64,000 nucleotides of DNA from Phymorhynchus buccinoides (lineage: Eukaryota; Mollusca; Gastropoda; Neogastropoda; Raphitomidae), in NCBI GenBank assembly GCA_017654935.2, contig CM065699.1, forward strand, positions 2,773,014 to 2,837,013, read 5' to 3'. Of the stretch, positions 21,771 to 63,831 are shown piece after piece; the first letter of the stretch is position 1, and each line of letters begins with the position of its first letter. A program made the translations under genes and the position numbers. Under the pieces are notes generated by a model. That model did no database searches and was not told where the DNA came from. It was given only the letters and a program-made list of their open reading frames with translations.

Positions 21771-22038
21771 CTTTGTGTCTAGAAGTTCCCTTATTTGTCG
21801 TAAACAGCATCAAAGCACCAGGGAAGTTTGTGTCAATCTGTTTCTACAACGTAGGCCTTCTCGTTGCCATCTTGGGCGCTTAGCAGAACAATTTCCCAGC
21901 ATGCGTCATTTCCACCCAACCCTAAGAAACGCAGCAGTACGCATGCTCGGTGACTTGGCGGAAATTGCGAATAACAACATCCTTGATGTGAGTCCATGGG
22001 CTTAGCTGACGACAGAAGATACAGTCAGTCGCAAAAAA
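21771..22038. promoter_or_regulatory. Probable bidirectional promoter, CK1 alpha / LPCAT
   Basis: The 268 bp between two divergent start codons must hold both 5'UTRs and probably both core promoters. I see no TATA box. GCCATCTTG at about 21867 is a YY1-like site (AAGATGGC on the minus strand), and TTGGCGGAAAT at about 21955 resembles an E2F-type site. Such sites are common in TATA-less housekeeping promoters; their use here is inference. Confidence 0.6.
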
Positions 22039-51675
<29,637 letters not shown>

Positions 51676-52318
51676 TCCCCATGGGTTGTGGTCGATGGTG
51701 TTTTGAAACGTTGTTCCGCACCCTGTGTTGCTGTGGGTGGTTTGGAAAACACCACTGCTGTTGTGCTGGTGCTGTTGTGTTGTAGCACTAATTCGCATAG
51801 TTAATTACATAATCTCAGAATTATCAAAGCTGAGATTATAACTACTGTGTGTGTGAACCGATTTCTGATCTTCTTTGACTGTGGCCAAAGTTTAGCTGTT
51901 GTGTTTTCTCTTTGACTTTTCCCACTCTGTAAAGGAATGGTGGCTTTTAAAGGCATCTTTTCATAGTCTACTTCGACGCTTGTTTCTTTCATATTTCATG
52001 CGAAACATATAAACTGATTAAAGAGTGTAATGATATTCAATTCCATTTTCAAAATGAAAAAAACTAAACATAAAGTTTTTATATTTTATTGATACTTACC
52101 TTTAAAAAACATATTTTTATATATTATTTTATATATTTGTTCAATATTTTCCAGTTGATCAACATCATTACTCAATCCAATTATAATATTGTATTATTAA
52201 CTACAAGGATTATCAGACATGTTGATTTGTTTTCCTATTAGTGAAAATTGTAGATATCATACTTCGTGATTTTATTCCATTTTCTGCTGTATTACTGCGA
52301 TGATGATGATGTATTCTA
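51676..52318 (+). other. Probable LPCAT 3'UTR
   Basis: AT-rich sequence after the stop. ATTAAAG near 52018 is a weak poly(A)-signal candidate. No other feature seen. Confidence 0.5.
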
Positions 52319-53045
52319 CAGTGGAGTCCAACTATAACGAACTCGCTTTTAACGAAATTTCGCGATTAACGAACTGACTTCAATTTCCCGGCAAATGCCC
52401 TTCTATTTGTCACTTGCAAAGCCATGGGTATAACGAACAAAAAATCCTTTTGAAATAACGAACATCCGCTTTTTACGAACACATGTTCTACGCCCTAGGA
52501 TAATTTTATTTACTTGGAAAAATAGCCTATAACGAACTCAGCCTGTGCGATGCGATGCAAAAACCTAGGCCTTCAAACTCCAAGCTAGAACGTGTTGTCA
52601 AGAGGAAGGAAGTTGGAAAATATGAACTGCGCATGCGTGAACTCATTTAGATTCACACTGGGTCGTCTGCTAGGCCTAGGCTTCCTACAGATCATTCGGT
52701 TTCTCAAGGTCGCTTTACAATTCGCGCTCAAAATAAAGATCGAAAAGTTCGTGAAAGCCTATAACAAACTAAATTTGTGTGATGTGTTGTCACTTAATGG
52801 ACAAACTTGTTGAAAAGTGTGCCAAAACAGATCAGCGTCAGACAACACTGCTGAACTACTTCAAGCCTTGTACATCCCGTGATTAAGACAGACGATCCAA
52901 ACTGGTCAAGTTTATGTTTTCGGTTATCATTGTTTGAACTGTTTTTGTTTTCAACATACATTGTACATGTACATGTATAACGAAATCCTGATACAACGAA
53001 CTGAGTCTGTGTTCCGTTAAAATTCGTTTTACCCGGACTCCACTG
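52319..53045 (+). mobile_element. Non-autonomous pogo/Tigger-type element (727 bp)
   Basis: TA at 52317-52318 and 53046-53047. The left end CAGTGGAGTCC and the right end GGACTCCACTG are inverted repeats, and TATAACGAAC motifs occur near both. 52799-52885 reads MDKLVEKCAKTDQRQTTLLN-YFKP to a stop, like the C-terminal tip of a pogo-family transposase. The rest of the transposase is deleted. Confidence 0.83.
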
Positions 53046-53049
53046 TACT

Positions 53050-53800
53050 TCTTTCCCACTTTGGGGGGACCTCAAATCTTTCATTGTTGTGATTCAATCC
53101 ATAATACTTTCTCGTTTTGCTGTACTTTGTACTGTTTGAAGTAACTTACTTCTGAAAGGCAATCTGATTGTTCATCACGTTTGGCTCTTTCTGTTTGTAC
53201 ATTTCTATTTGCTTTGTGATTCTTTCATTCCGATGTGTTTTGGGGGCCAGGTTTGTAGCCATTGATTGGATTATTGTCTTCTGTGATATCTCTTGTTTTC
53301 TATTGTGTCATAGCAATATCTCGTGTTTAAGGAATCGTGTCAAAATGCAGCCCAACCACTAATTAAAGATGAAAGCAAAAAGGCTTTAGAATGAAACATT
53401 TCTGCCTCAACACCATCTGCTATCCAGCACTTCCTAAAGTTTATTTATTTTTGATTATTATTAGGCACGTGAGTGCAGAGTTTAAGGACGTAGGGGTGGG
53501 GTGTTATTGTGTCCTCCTCAGCCCATGAATTCCAAAGAACCAGCGCCCTTCCTTGGCCGCTAACGAACACGGAGATACTTCATTCCTTGCCGTCCTCCGT
53601 GACGGCTGGGGAGCGGATTGCCTGCAGCCAGCGTAAGTCTGACGCTGCTAAGCTCAACTCCATTGTGCACCCCTAACCCCATCGCCTTACTACTGCTTGA
53701 TGTGTTTGGTGGAATACCAATCTGAAGTTGTTGGATTCTGTTCTGAACTGACAACTTGGGATGGGACTTTTTACATTCCATTCAGAGACCACAGAGAGAC
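53050..53800. other. Unassigned sequence
   Basis: Mixed composition with no supported gene. AATTAAAGATGAAAGC near 53361 could be a poly(A) region of an extended LPCAT 3'UTR (inference). Confidence 0.4.
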
Positions 53801-53801
53801 C

Positions 53802-54123
53802 AGCATTGTTACTTATGTGTCTTGCGCAGATGATGATAAAGGTGTTATAGGACTTGTTTCAGAGAGACGCGTTGTTATTTATGTGTGTTGCGCAGATGAT
53901 GATAAAGGTGTTATAGGACTTGTTTCAGAGAGACACGTTGTTATTTATGTGTGTTGCGCAGATGATGATAAAGGTGTTATAGGACTTGTTTCAGAGAGAC
54001 ACGCGTTGTTATTTATGTGTTGCGCAGATGATGATAAAGGTGTTATAGGACTTGTTTCAGAGAGACAAGCGTTGTTATTTATGTGTTGCGCAGATGATGA
54101 TAAAGGTGTTATAGGACTTGTTT
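53802..54123. repeat. 66-bp minisatellite, five copies
   Basis: Unit with GCGCAGATGATGATAAAGGT and ATAGGACTTGTTTCAGAGAG. The 142-aa ORF that crosses it is repeat-derived. Confidence 0.92.
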
Positions 54124-54129
54124 AGATTA

Positions 54130-54727
54130 CCCTATTTTACGGACTACAAGGCCATACGTTTCCCTGCGCCTTAAAAAGAGTTGCGCCTAGTGTATGACTG
54201 ACATCTGATTAAACAAAGTTGTGAATTCCATTCATACCGTACCTTTTGAGATCGATTATCAGACCAAAATCGTGAATGAAGCCACCAAAGCAGATCACAC
54301 ATTCAAAGTAAAAGGGGGGGTGGGGAAGCAGGATATGACATCACAGCCTCAGTTTCGACAGCAAAAGCCATAACAATCATGGCAGAAAAGTATGTCGCTG
54401 CTCAAGGCAAGCAAAACTCATATAAATCTAGTCCGTGTTTTTCAATTGACTTTTCTGGGCACTCTGACGCAGACGATGCATTAAAGTTCTTCATCATATG
54501 GATATCCGGATAGCGGCGTGAGTGTAATTTCTGTCGTTCTGAAGATTGTTTTGACAGAACTAGGCAAAATACGACCACCTTTATTTGAGTCGATCTCATG
54601 TCTTCGATCTGTTTTTTTGCTTTCGTTCGATCATTTTGCATGTGCCTTAAAATCTGTTGTGCCTTGTGTATGTATAAACATTTTGAGGGAAATTCAGGGG
54701 GTGCGTTTTGTAGTCCGTAACATACAG
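54130..54727. mobile_element. Non-autonomous pogo-type element (598 bp)
   Basis: The left end CCCTATTTTACGGACTACAA and the right end TTTGTAGTCCGTAACATACAG are imperfect inverted repeats next to TA. The 111-aa minus-strand ORF inside lacks a recognisable domain. Confidence 0.75.
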
Positions 54728-54885
54728 TATTTTGCATAATTTGTGCCAGCTATTAGTACGATTTTCTGTAGATTGTTATGCACATTTTTTGATTGTTGTT
54801 GTTCTAAATGTTTGACTCCTGTTTTCTGGATGAATTGCTTTCTGTCCATCGTTGTGTCTGAGAAGATGGTGTTTGTTCTCTGCAC

Positions 54886-57800
54886 CCTGTGTTCCTTGCT
54901 TGCTGTTGCTGGTTGGTGGCACAGCTGGGTCACATCCATTGTTCCTTGCTTGCTGTTGGTGGTTGGTGGCACAGGTGGGTCACATCCATTGTTCCTTGCT
55001 TGCTGTTGGTGGTTGGTGGCACAGGTGGGTCACATCCATTGTTCCTTGCTTGCTGTTGGTGGTTGGTGGCACAGGTGGGTCACATCCATTGTTCCTTGCT
55101 TGCTGTTGGTGGCACAGGTGGGTCACATCCATTGTTCCTTGCTTGCTGTTGGTGGCACAGCTGGGTCACATCCATTGTTCCTTGCTTGCTGTTGGTGGTT
55201 GGTGGCACAGCTGGGTCACATCCATTGTTCCTTGCTTGCTGTTGCTGGTTGGTGGCACAGGTGGGTCACATCCATTGTTCCTTGCTTGCTGTTGGTGGTT
55301 GGTGGCACAGCTGGGTCACATCCATTGTTCCTTGCTTGCTGTTGGTGGTTGGTGGCACAGCTGGGTCACATCCATTGTTCCTTGCTTGCTGTTGGTGGTT
55401 GGTGGCACAGCTGGGTCACATCCATTGTTCCTTGCTTGCTGTTGCTGGTTGGTGGCACAGCTGGGTCACATCCATTGTTCCTTGCTTGCTGTTGGTGGTT
55501 GGTGGCACAGCTGGGTCACATCCATTGTTCCTTGCTTGCTGTTGGTGGTTGGTGGCACAGCTGGGTCACATCCTGTGTTCCTTGCTTGCTGTTGGTGGTT
55601 GGTGGCACAGGTGGGTCACATCCATTGTTCCTTGCTTGCTGTTGGTGGTTGGTGGCACAGGTGGGTCACATCCATTGTTCCTTGCTTGCTGTTGGTGGTT
55701 GGTGGCACAGGTGGGTCACATCCATTGTTCCTTGCTTGCTGTTGGTGGTTGGTGGCACAGGTGGGTCACATCCATTGTTCCTTGCTTGCTGTTGGTGGTT
55801 GGTGGCACAGCTGGGTCACATCCATTGTTCCTTGCTTGCTGTTGGTGGCACAGGTGGGTCACATCCATTGTTCCTTGCTTGCTGTTGGTGGTTGGTGGCA
55901 CAGGTGGGTCACATCCATTGTTCCTTGCTTGCTGTTGGTGGTTGGTGGCACAGCTGGGTCACATCCATTGTTCCTTGCTTGCTGTTGGTGGCACAGGTGG
56001 GTCACATCCATTGTTCCTTGCTTGCTGTTGGCGGTTGGTGGCACAGCTGGGTCACATCCATTGTTCCTTGCTTGCTGTTGGTGGTTGGTGGCACAGGTGG
56101 GTCACATCCATTGTTCCTTGCTTGCTGTTGGTGGTTGGTGGCACAGCTGGGTCACATCCATTGTTCCTTGCTTGCTGTTGGTGGTTGGTGGCACAGGTGG
56201 GTCACATCCATTGTTCCTTGCTTGCTGTTGGTGGTTGGTGGCACAGGTGGGTCACATCCATTGTTCCTTGCTTGCTGTTGGTGGTTGGTGGCACAGCTGG
56301 GTCACATCCATTGTTCCTTGCTTGCTGTTGGTGGTTGGTGGCACAGCTGGGTCACATCCTGTGTTCCTTGCTTGCTGTTGGTGGTTGGTGGCACAGGTGG
56401 GTCACATCCATTGTTCCTTGCTTGCTGTTGGTGGTTGGTGGCACAGCTGGGTCACATCCATTGTTCCTTGCTTGCTGTTGGTGGTTGGTGGCACAGCTGG
56501 GTCACATCCATTGTTCCTTGCTTGCTGTTGGTGGTTGGTGGCACAGGTGGGTCACATCCATTGTTCCTTGCTTGCTGTTGGTGGTTGGTGGCACAGCTGG
56601 GTCACATCCATTGTTCCTTGCTTGCTGTTGGTGGTTGGTGGCACAGCTGGGTCACATCCATTGTTCCTTGCTTGCTGTTGGTGGTTGGTGGCACAGGTGG
56701 GTCACATCCATTGTTCCTTGCTTGCTGTTGGTGGTTGGTGGCACAGGTGGGTCACATCCATTGTTCCTTGCTTGCTGTTGGTGGTTGGTGGCACAGGTGG
56801 GTCACATCCATTGTTCCTTGCTTGCTGTTGCTGGTTGGTGGCACAGGTGGGTCACATCCATTGTTCCTTGCTTGCTGTTGGTGGTTGGTGGCACAGCTGG
56901 GTCACATCCATTGTTCCTTGCTTGCTGTTGGTGGTTGGTGGCACAGGTGGGTCACATCCATTGTTCCTTGCTTGCTGTTGCTGGTTGGTGGCACAGCTGG
57001 GTCACATCCATTGTTCCTTGCTTGCTGTTGGTGGTTGGTGGCACAGGTGGGTCACATCCATTGTTCCTTGCTTGCTGTTGGTGGTTGGTGGCACAGGTGG
57101 GTCACATCCATTGTTCCTTGCTTGCTGTTGGTGGCACAGGTGGGTCACATCCATTGTTCCTTGCTTGCTGTTGGTGGTTGGTGGCACAGCTGGGTCACAT
57201 CCATTGTTCCTTGCTTGCTGTTGGTGGTTGGTGGCACAGCTGGGTCACATCCATTGTTCCTTGCTTGCTGTTGGTGGTTGGTGGCACAGGTGGGTCACAT
57301 CCATTGTTCCTTGCTTGCTGTTGGTGGTTGGTGGCACAGGTGGGTCACATCCTGTGTTCCTTGCTTGCTGTTGGTGGTTGGTGGCACAGGTGGGTCACAT
57401 CCATTGTTCCTTGCTTGCTGTTGGTGGTTGGTGGCACAGGTGGGTCACATCCATTGTTCCTTGCTTGCTGTTGCTGGTTGGTGGCACAGCTGGGTCACAT
57501 CCATTGTTCCTTGCTTGCTGTTGGTGGTTGGTGGCACAGGTGGGTCACATCCATTGTTCCTTGCTTGCTGTTGCTGGTTGGTGGCACAGCTGGGTCACAT
57601 CCATTGTTCCTTGCTTGCTGTTGGTGGTTGGTGGCACAGGTGGGTCACATCCATTGTTCCTTGCTTGCTGTTGGTGGTTGGTGGCACAGGTGGGTCACAT
57701 CCATTGTTCCTTGCTTGCTGTTGGTGGCACAGGTGGGTCACATCCTGTGTTCCTTGCTTGCTGTTGGTGGTTGGTGGCACAGCTGGGTCACATCCATTGT

Positions 57801-60800
57801 TCCTTGCTTGCTGTTGCTGGTTGGTGGCACAGGTGGGTCACATCCATTGTTCCTTGCTTGCTGTTGGTGGTTGGTGGCACAGGTGGGTCACATCCTGTGT
57901 TCCTTGCTTGCTGTTGGTGGTTGGTGGCACAGGTGGGTCACATCCATTGTTCCTTGCTTGCTGTTGGTGGTTGGTGGCACAGGTGGGTCACATTCATTGT
58001 TCCTTGCTTGCTGTTGGTGGTTGGTGGCACAGGTGGGTCACATCCATTGTTCCTTGCTTGCTGTTGGTGGTTGGTGGCACAGCTGGGTCACATCCATTGT
58101 TCCTTGCTTGCTGTTGCTGGTTGGTGGCACAGGTGGGTCACATCCATTGTTCCTTGCTTGCTGTTGGTGGTTGGTGGCACAGGTGGGTCACATCCATTGT
58201 TCCTTGCTTGCTGTTGGTGGTTGGTGGCACAGGTGGGTCACATCCATTGTTCCTTGCTTGCTGTTGGTGGTTGGTGGCACAGGTGGGTCACATCCATTGT
58301 TCCTTGCTTGCTGTTGGTGGCACAGGTGGGTCACATCCATTGTTCCTTGCTTGCTGTTGGTGGTTGGTGGCACAGCTGGGTCACATCCTGTGTTCCTTGC
58401 TTGCTGTTGGTGGTTGGTGGCACAGGTGGGTCACATCCTGTGTTCCTTGCTTGCTGTTGGTGGTTGGTGGCACAGGTGGGTCACATCCATTGTTCCTTGC
58501 TTGCTGTTGCTGGTTGGTGGCACAGGTGGGTCACATCCATTGTTCCTTGCTTGCTGTTGGTGGTTGGTGGCACAGGTGGGTCACATCCTGTGTTCCTTGC
58601 TTGCTGTTGATGGCACAGGTGGGTCACATTCATTGTTCCTTGCTTGCTGTTGGTGGTTGGTGGCACAGCTGGGTCACATCCATTGTTCCTTGCTTGCTGT
58701 TGCTGGTTGGTGGCACAGGTGGGTCACATCCATTGTTCCTTGCTTGCTGTTGGTGGTTGGTGGCACAGGTGGGTCACATCCATTGTTCCTTGCTTGCTGT
58801 TGGTGGTTGGTGGCACAGGTGGGTCACATCCATTGTTCCTTGCTTGCTGTTGGTGGCACAGCTGGGTCACATCCATTGTTCCTTGCTTGCTGTTGGTGGT
58901 TGGTGGCACAGGTGGGTCACATTCATTGTTCCTTGCTTGCTGTTGGTGGTTGGTGGCACAGGTGGGTCACATCCATTGTTCCTTGCTTGCTGTTGGTGGC
59001 ACAGCTGGGTCACATCCATTGTTCCTTGCTTGCTGTTGGTGGTTGGTGGCACAGGTGGGTCACATTCATTGTTCCTTGCTTGCTGTTGGTGGTTGGTGGC
59101 ACAGGTGGGTCACATTCATTGTTCCTTGCTTGCTGTTGGTGGTTGGTGGCACAGGTGGGTCACATCCATTGTTCCTTGCTTGCTGTTGGTGGCACAGGTG
59201 GGTCACATCCTGTGTTCCTTGCTTGCTGTTGGTGGTTGGTGGCACAGGTGGGTCACATTCATTGTTCCTTGCTTGCTGTTGGTGGTTGGTGGCACAGGTG
59301 GGTCACATCCATTGTTCCTTGCTTGCTGTTGGTGGCACAGCTGGGTCACATCCATTGTTCCTTGCTTGCTGTTGGTGGTTGGTGGCACAGGTGGGTCACA
59401 TCCATTGTTCCTTGCTTGCTGTTGGTGGTTGGTGGCACAGCTGGGTCACATCCATTGTTCCTTGCTTGCTGTTGGTGGTTGGTGGCACAGGTGGGTCACA
59501 TCCATTGTTCCTTGCTTGCTGTTGGTGGTTGGTGGCACAGGTGGGTCACATCCATTGTTCCTTGCTTGCTGTTGGTGGCTGGTGGCACAGCTGGGTCACA
59601 TCCATTGTTCCTTGCTTGCTGTTGGTGGTTGGTGGCACAGGTGGGTCACATCCATTGTTCCTTGCTTGCTGTTGGCGGTTGGTGGCACAGCTGGGTCACA
59701 TCCATTGTTCCTTGCTTGCTGTTGGTGGTTGGTGGCACAGGTGGGTCACATCCATTGTTCCTTGCTTGCTGTTGGTGGTTGGTGGCACAGCTGGGTCACA
59801 TCCTGTGTTCCTTGCTTGCTGTTGGTGGTTGGTGGCACAGGTGGGTCACATCCATTGTTCCTTGCTTGCTGTTGGTGGTTGGTGGCACAGCTGGGTCACA
59901 TCCATTGTTCCTTGCTTGCTGTTGGTGGTTGGTGGCACAGCTGGGTCACATCCATTGTTCCTTGCTTGCTGTTGGTGGTTGGTGGCACAGGTGGGTCACA
60001 TCCATTGTTCCTTGCTTGCTGTTGGTGGTTGGTGGCACAGCTGGGTCACATCCATTGTTCCTTGCTTGCTGTTGGTGGTTGGTGGCACAGCTGGGTCACA
60101 TTCATTGTTCCTTGCTTGCTGTTGGTGGTTGGTGGCACAGGTGGGTCACATTCATTGTTCCTTGCTTGCTGTTGGTGGTTGGTGGCACAGCTGGGTCACA
60201 TTCATTGTTCCTTGCTTGCTGTTGGTGGTTGGTGGCACAGGTGGGTCACATCCATTGTTCCTTGCTTGCTGTTGGTGGTTGGTGGCACAGGTGGGTCACA
60301 TCCATTGTTCCTTGCTTGCTGTTGGTGGCACAGGTGGGTCACATCCATTGTTCCTTGCTTGCTGTTGGTGGTTGGTGGCACAGCTGGGTCACATCCATTG
60401 TTCCTTGCTTGCTGTTGGTGGTTGGTGGCACAGCTGGGTCACATCCATTGTTCCTTGCTTGCTGTTGGTGGTTGGTGGCACAGGTGGGTCACATCCATTG
60501 TTCCTTGCTTGCTGTTGGTGGTTGGTGGCACAGGTGGGTCACATTCATTGTTCCTTGCTTGCTGTTGGTGGTTGGTGGCACAGGTGGGTCACATCCATTG
60601 TTCCTTGCTTGCTGTTGGTGGCACAGGTGGGTCACATTCATTGTTCCTTGCTTGCTGTTGGTGGTTGGTGGCACAGGTGGGTCACATCCTGTGTTCCTTG
60701 CTTGCTGTTGGTGGCTGGTGGCACAGCTGGGTCACATCCATTGTTCCTTGCTTGCTGTTGGTGGTTGGTGGCACAGGTGGGTCACATCCATTGTTCCTTG

Positions 60801-62661
60801 CTTGCTGTTGGTGGTTGGTGGCACAGGTGGGTCACATCCATTGTTCCTTGCTTGCTGTTGGTGGTTGGTGGCACAGGTGGGTCACATCCTGTGTTCCTTG
60901 CTTGCTGTTGGTGGTTGGTGGCACAGCTGGGTCACATCCATTGTTCCTTGCTTGCTGTTGGTGGTTGGTGGCACAGGTGGGTCACATCCATTGTTCCTTG
61001 CTTGCTGTTGGTGGTTGGTGGCACAGCTGGGTCACATCCATTGTTCCTTGCTTGCTGTTGGTGGTTGGTGGCACAGGTGGGTCACATCCATTGTTCCTTG
61101 CTTGCTGTTGGTGGTTGGTGGCACAGGTGGGTCACATCCATTGTTCCTTGCTTGCTGTTGGTGGCACAGGTGGGTCACATCCTGTGTTCCTTGCTTGCTG
61201 TTGGTGGTTGGTGGCACAGCTGGGTCACATCCATTGTTCCTTGCTTGCTGTTGCTGGTTGGTGGCACAGGTGGGTCACATCCATTGTTCCTTGCTTGCTG
61301 TTGGTGGTTGGTGGCACAGGTGGGTCACATCCATTGTTCCTTGCTTGCTGTTGGTGGTTGGTGGCACAGGTGGGTCACATCCATTGTTCCTTGCTTGCTG
61401 TTGGTGGTTGGTGGCACAGGTGGGTCACATTCATTGTTCCTTGCTTGCTGTTGGTGGTTGGTGGCACAGCTGGGTCACATCCATTGTTCCTTGCTTGCTG
61501 TTGGTGGTTGGTGGCACAGGTGGGTCACATCCATTGTTCCTTGCTTGCTGTTGCTGGTTGGTGGCACAGCTGGGTCACATCCATTGTTCCTTGCTTGCTG
61601 TTGGTGGTTGGTGGCACAGCTGGGTCACATCCATTGTTCCTTGCTTGCTGTTGGTGGTTGGTGGCACAGCTGGGTCACATCCATTGTTCCTTGCTTGCTG
61701 TTGCTGGTTGGTGGCACAGGTGGGTCACATCCATTGTTCCTTGCTTGCTGTTGCTGGTTGGTGGCACAGGTGGGTCACATCCATTGTTGGCACCTTGCTT
61801 GCTTGCTGTTGGTGGTTGGTGGCACAGCTGGGTCACATCCATTGTTCCTTGCTTGCTGTTGGTGGTTGGTGGCACAGGTGGGTCACATCCATTGTTCCTT
61901 GCTTGCTGTTGGTGGTTGGTGGCACAGCTGGGTCACATCCATTGTTCCTTGCTTGCTGTTGGTGGTTGGTGGCACAGGTGGGTCACATCCATTGTTCCTT
62001 GCTTGCTGTTGCTGGTTGGTGGCACAGCTGGGTCACATCCATTGTTCCTTGCTTGCTGTTGGTGGTTGGTGGCACAGGTGGGTCACATCCATTGTTCCTT
62101 GCTTGCTGTTGGTGGTTGGTGGCACAGCTGGGTCACATCCATTGTTCCTTGCTTGCTGTTGGTGGTTGGTGGCACAGGTGGGTCACATCCATTGTTCCTT
62201 GCTTGCTGTTGGTGGTTGGTGGCACAGGTGGGTCACATCCATTGTTCCTTGCTTGCTGTTGGTGGTTGGTGGCACAGCTGGGTCACATCCATTGTTCCTT
62301 GCTTGCTGTTGGTGGCACAGGTGGGTCACATCCATTGTTCCTTGCTTGCTGTTGGTGGTTGGTGGCACAGCTGGGTCACATCCATTGTTCCTTGCTTGCT
62401 GTTGGTGGTTGGTGGCACAGGTGGGTCACATCCATTGTTCCTTGCTTGCTGTTGCTGGTTGGTGGCACAGGTGGGTCACATCCATTGTTCCTTGCTTGCT
62501 GTTGGTGGTTGGTGGCACAGCTGGGTCACATCCATTGTTCCTTGCTTGCTGTTGGTGGTTGGTGGCACAGGTGGGTCACATCCATTGTTCCTTGCTTGCT
62601 GGGTTGGTGGTTGGTGGCACAGCTGGGTCACATCCATTGTTCCTTGCTTGCTGTTGGTGGC
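54886..62661. repeat. 7.8-kb minisatellite of 50-bp units (about 155 copies)
   Basis: Unit TTCCTTGCTTGCTGTTGGTG GTTGGTGGCACAGGTGGGTC ACATCCATTG, 50 bp, with a 43-bp form lacking TTGGTGG. Recurrent single-base variants: CAGCTGGG/CAGGTGGG, TCCATTG/TTCATTG/TCCTGTG, TTGCTGG/TTGGTGG. The unit is stop-free in every plus frame, and since 50 is not a multiple of three the three frames cycle, giving overlapping ORFs of 2748, 2702, 1442 and 1252 codons. These are not proposed as proteins. One anomalous unit (TTGGCACCTTGCTTGCTTGC) is at about 61785. Confidence 0.97.
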
Positions 62662-62945
62662 ACAGTTTCTGGGTGCAGTGTATGGGTCATCCATTGTTTC
62701 TGGGTGCAGTGTATGGGTCATCCATTGTTTCTGGGTGCAGTGTATGGGTCATCCATTGTTTCTGGGTGCAGTGTATGGGTCATCCATTGTTTCTGGGTGC
62801 AGTGTATGGGTCATCCATTGTTTCTGGGTGCAGTGTATGGGTCATCCATTGTTTCTGGGTGCAGTGTATGGGTCATCCATTGTTTCTGGGTGCAGTGTAT
62901 GGGTCATCCATTGTTTCTGGGTGCAGTGTATGGGTCATCCGAATG
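62662..62945. repeat. 31-bp minisatellite, nine copies
   Basis: Unit TTTCTGGGTGCAGTGTATGG GTCATCCATTG, homogeneous, starting 62666. It follows the 50-bp array without a gap and shares GGGTCA..TCCATTGTT, so it probably arose from the end of that array. Confidence 0.95.
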
Positions 62946-63352
62946 CCCCCGTCATGCACGCAAGGCTTGTAATCTGCTGCACGTTTTAAACAGTTGATGG
63001 ATTTACACATTTATGTTACTTTGTCATACGTTTTATTGCAAACATTGCATGTTTTACAGGGTCAGGCTTTGCTCGTTTTGAGGGTTTTACATCAAATGTC
63101 AATTGTGTACAGCAATTTGAACCAGTTGGGACTCAAACTTTTTTCTTTCTTTTTTGTTATTACTAAAACTACCACTCAACAAAACTACCATTTTTTTAAA
63201 ATTATTAATTTGTGTACATACATTAAAAAAATCTCTGAAAATGCCCATGCTTTTTCATGTTATTGTTGGTTAGCATTGAGCATTGCATAGACTCACTTAA
63301 TATACAAAATAGACACTGTTTGTTTGTTTCGTTTTGTCATATTTGTTTGTTG
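62946..63352. other. AT-rich unassigned sequence
   Basis: No supported gene, and the 98-aa ORF has no domain. It forms the right flank of the large minisatellite. Confidence 0.45.
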
Positions 63353-63505
63353 ATGTACCCTGGCTAAAGGACTCCAGGGGTCATCCCAACAGCTGAAGTA
63401 CTTGAACACTATGGTACAAATGCATCAGTTAGGGATGAGAACATTACGTGCGTGACCATTTTTGATTACCCTGCCACATGGGCAGCCACATTCCGTCTTC
63501 AAGGA
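63353..63505. repeat. Dispersed repeat, copy 2
   Basis: Same family and orientation as 13260-13425, with shared blocks TGTACCCTGGCTAAA, GGTACAAATGCATC and TGGGCAGCCACA. Confidence 0.75.
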
Positions 63506-63514
63506 AAGATACTA

Positions 63515-63600
63515 CAGTGGAATCTGCTTTATCGGCCACTTTTGGGACAAGGCAAAATGTGGCCGATAAAGCGAATCGGCCGATAAAACGAACATTGAGA
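63515..63600 (+). mobile_element. Terminal fragment of a CAGTGGAATCT-type MITE
   Basis: Begins CAGTGGAATCTGCTTTATCG after TA and contains GGCCGATAAAGCG, which is inverse to TTTATCGGCC. No matching right terminus is seen before the GT microsatellite. Confidence 0.6.
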
Positions 63601-63686
63601 TACTGTATGACTCAATTATGCAAGTCAAAAGCAATGACGTCAAAATTAAATGTTGCAGTTCAAATTCCAATTCTTTCCCTTTTTGT

Positions 63687-63831
<145 letters not shown>

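Noticed and set aside
54402..54737. 111-aa minus-strand ORF
   Set aside because: Lies inside a non-autonomous pogo-type element, crosses its terminus, and has no recognisable domain.
57002..58373. 593-bp higher-order repeat in the large array
   Set aside because: Short units are twice spaced exactly 593 bp, but the order of unit variants between them does not match well.
54743..62997. Overlapping ORFs of 2748, 2702, 1442 and 1252 codons
   Set aside because: They are three frames of one stop-free 50-bp tandem repeat with no unique domain or splice structure.
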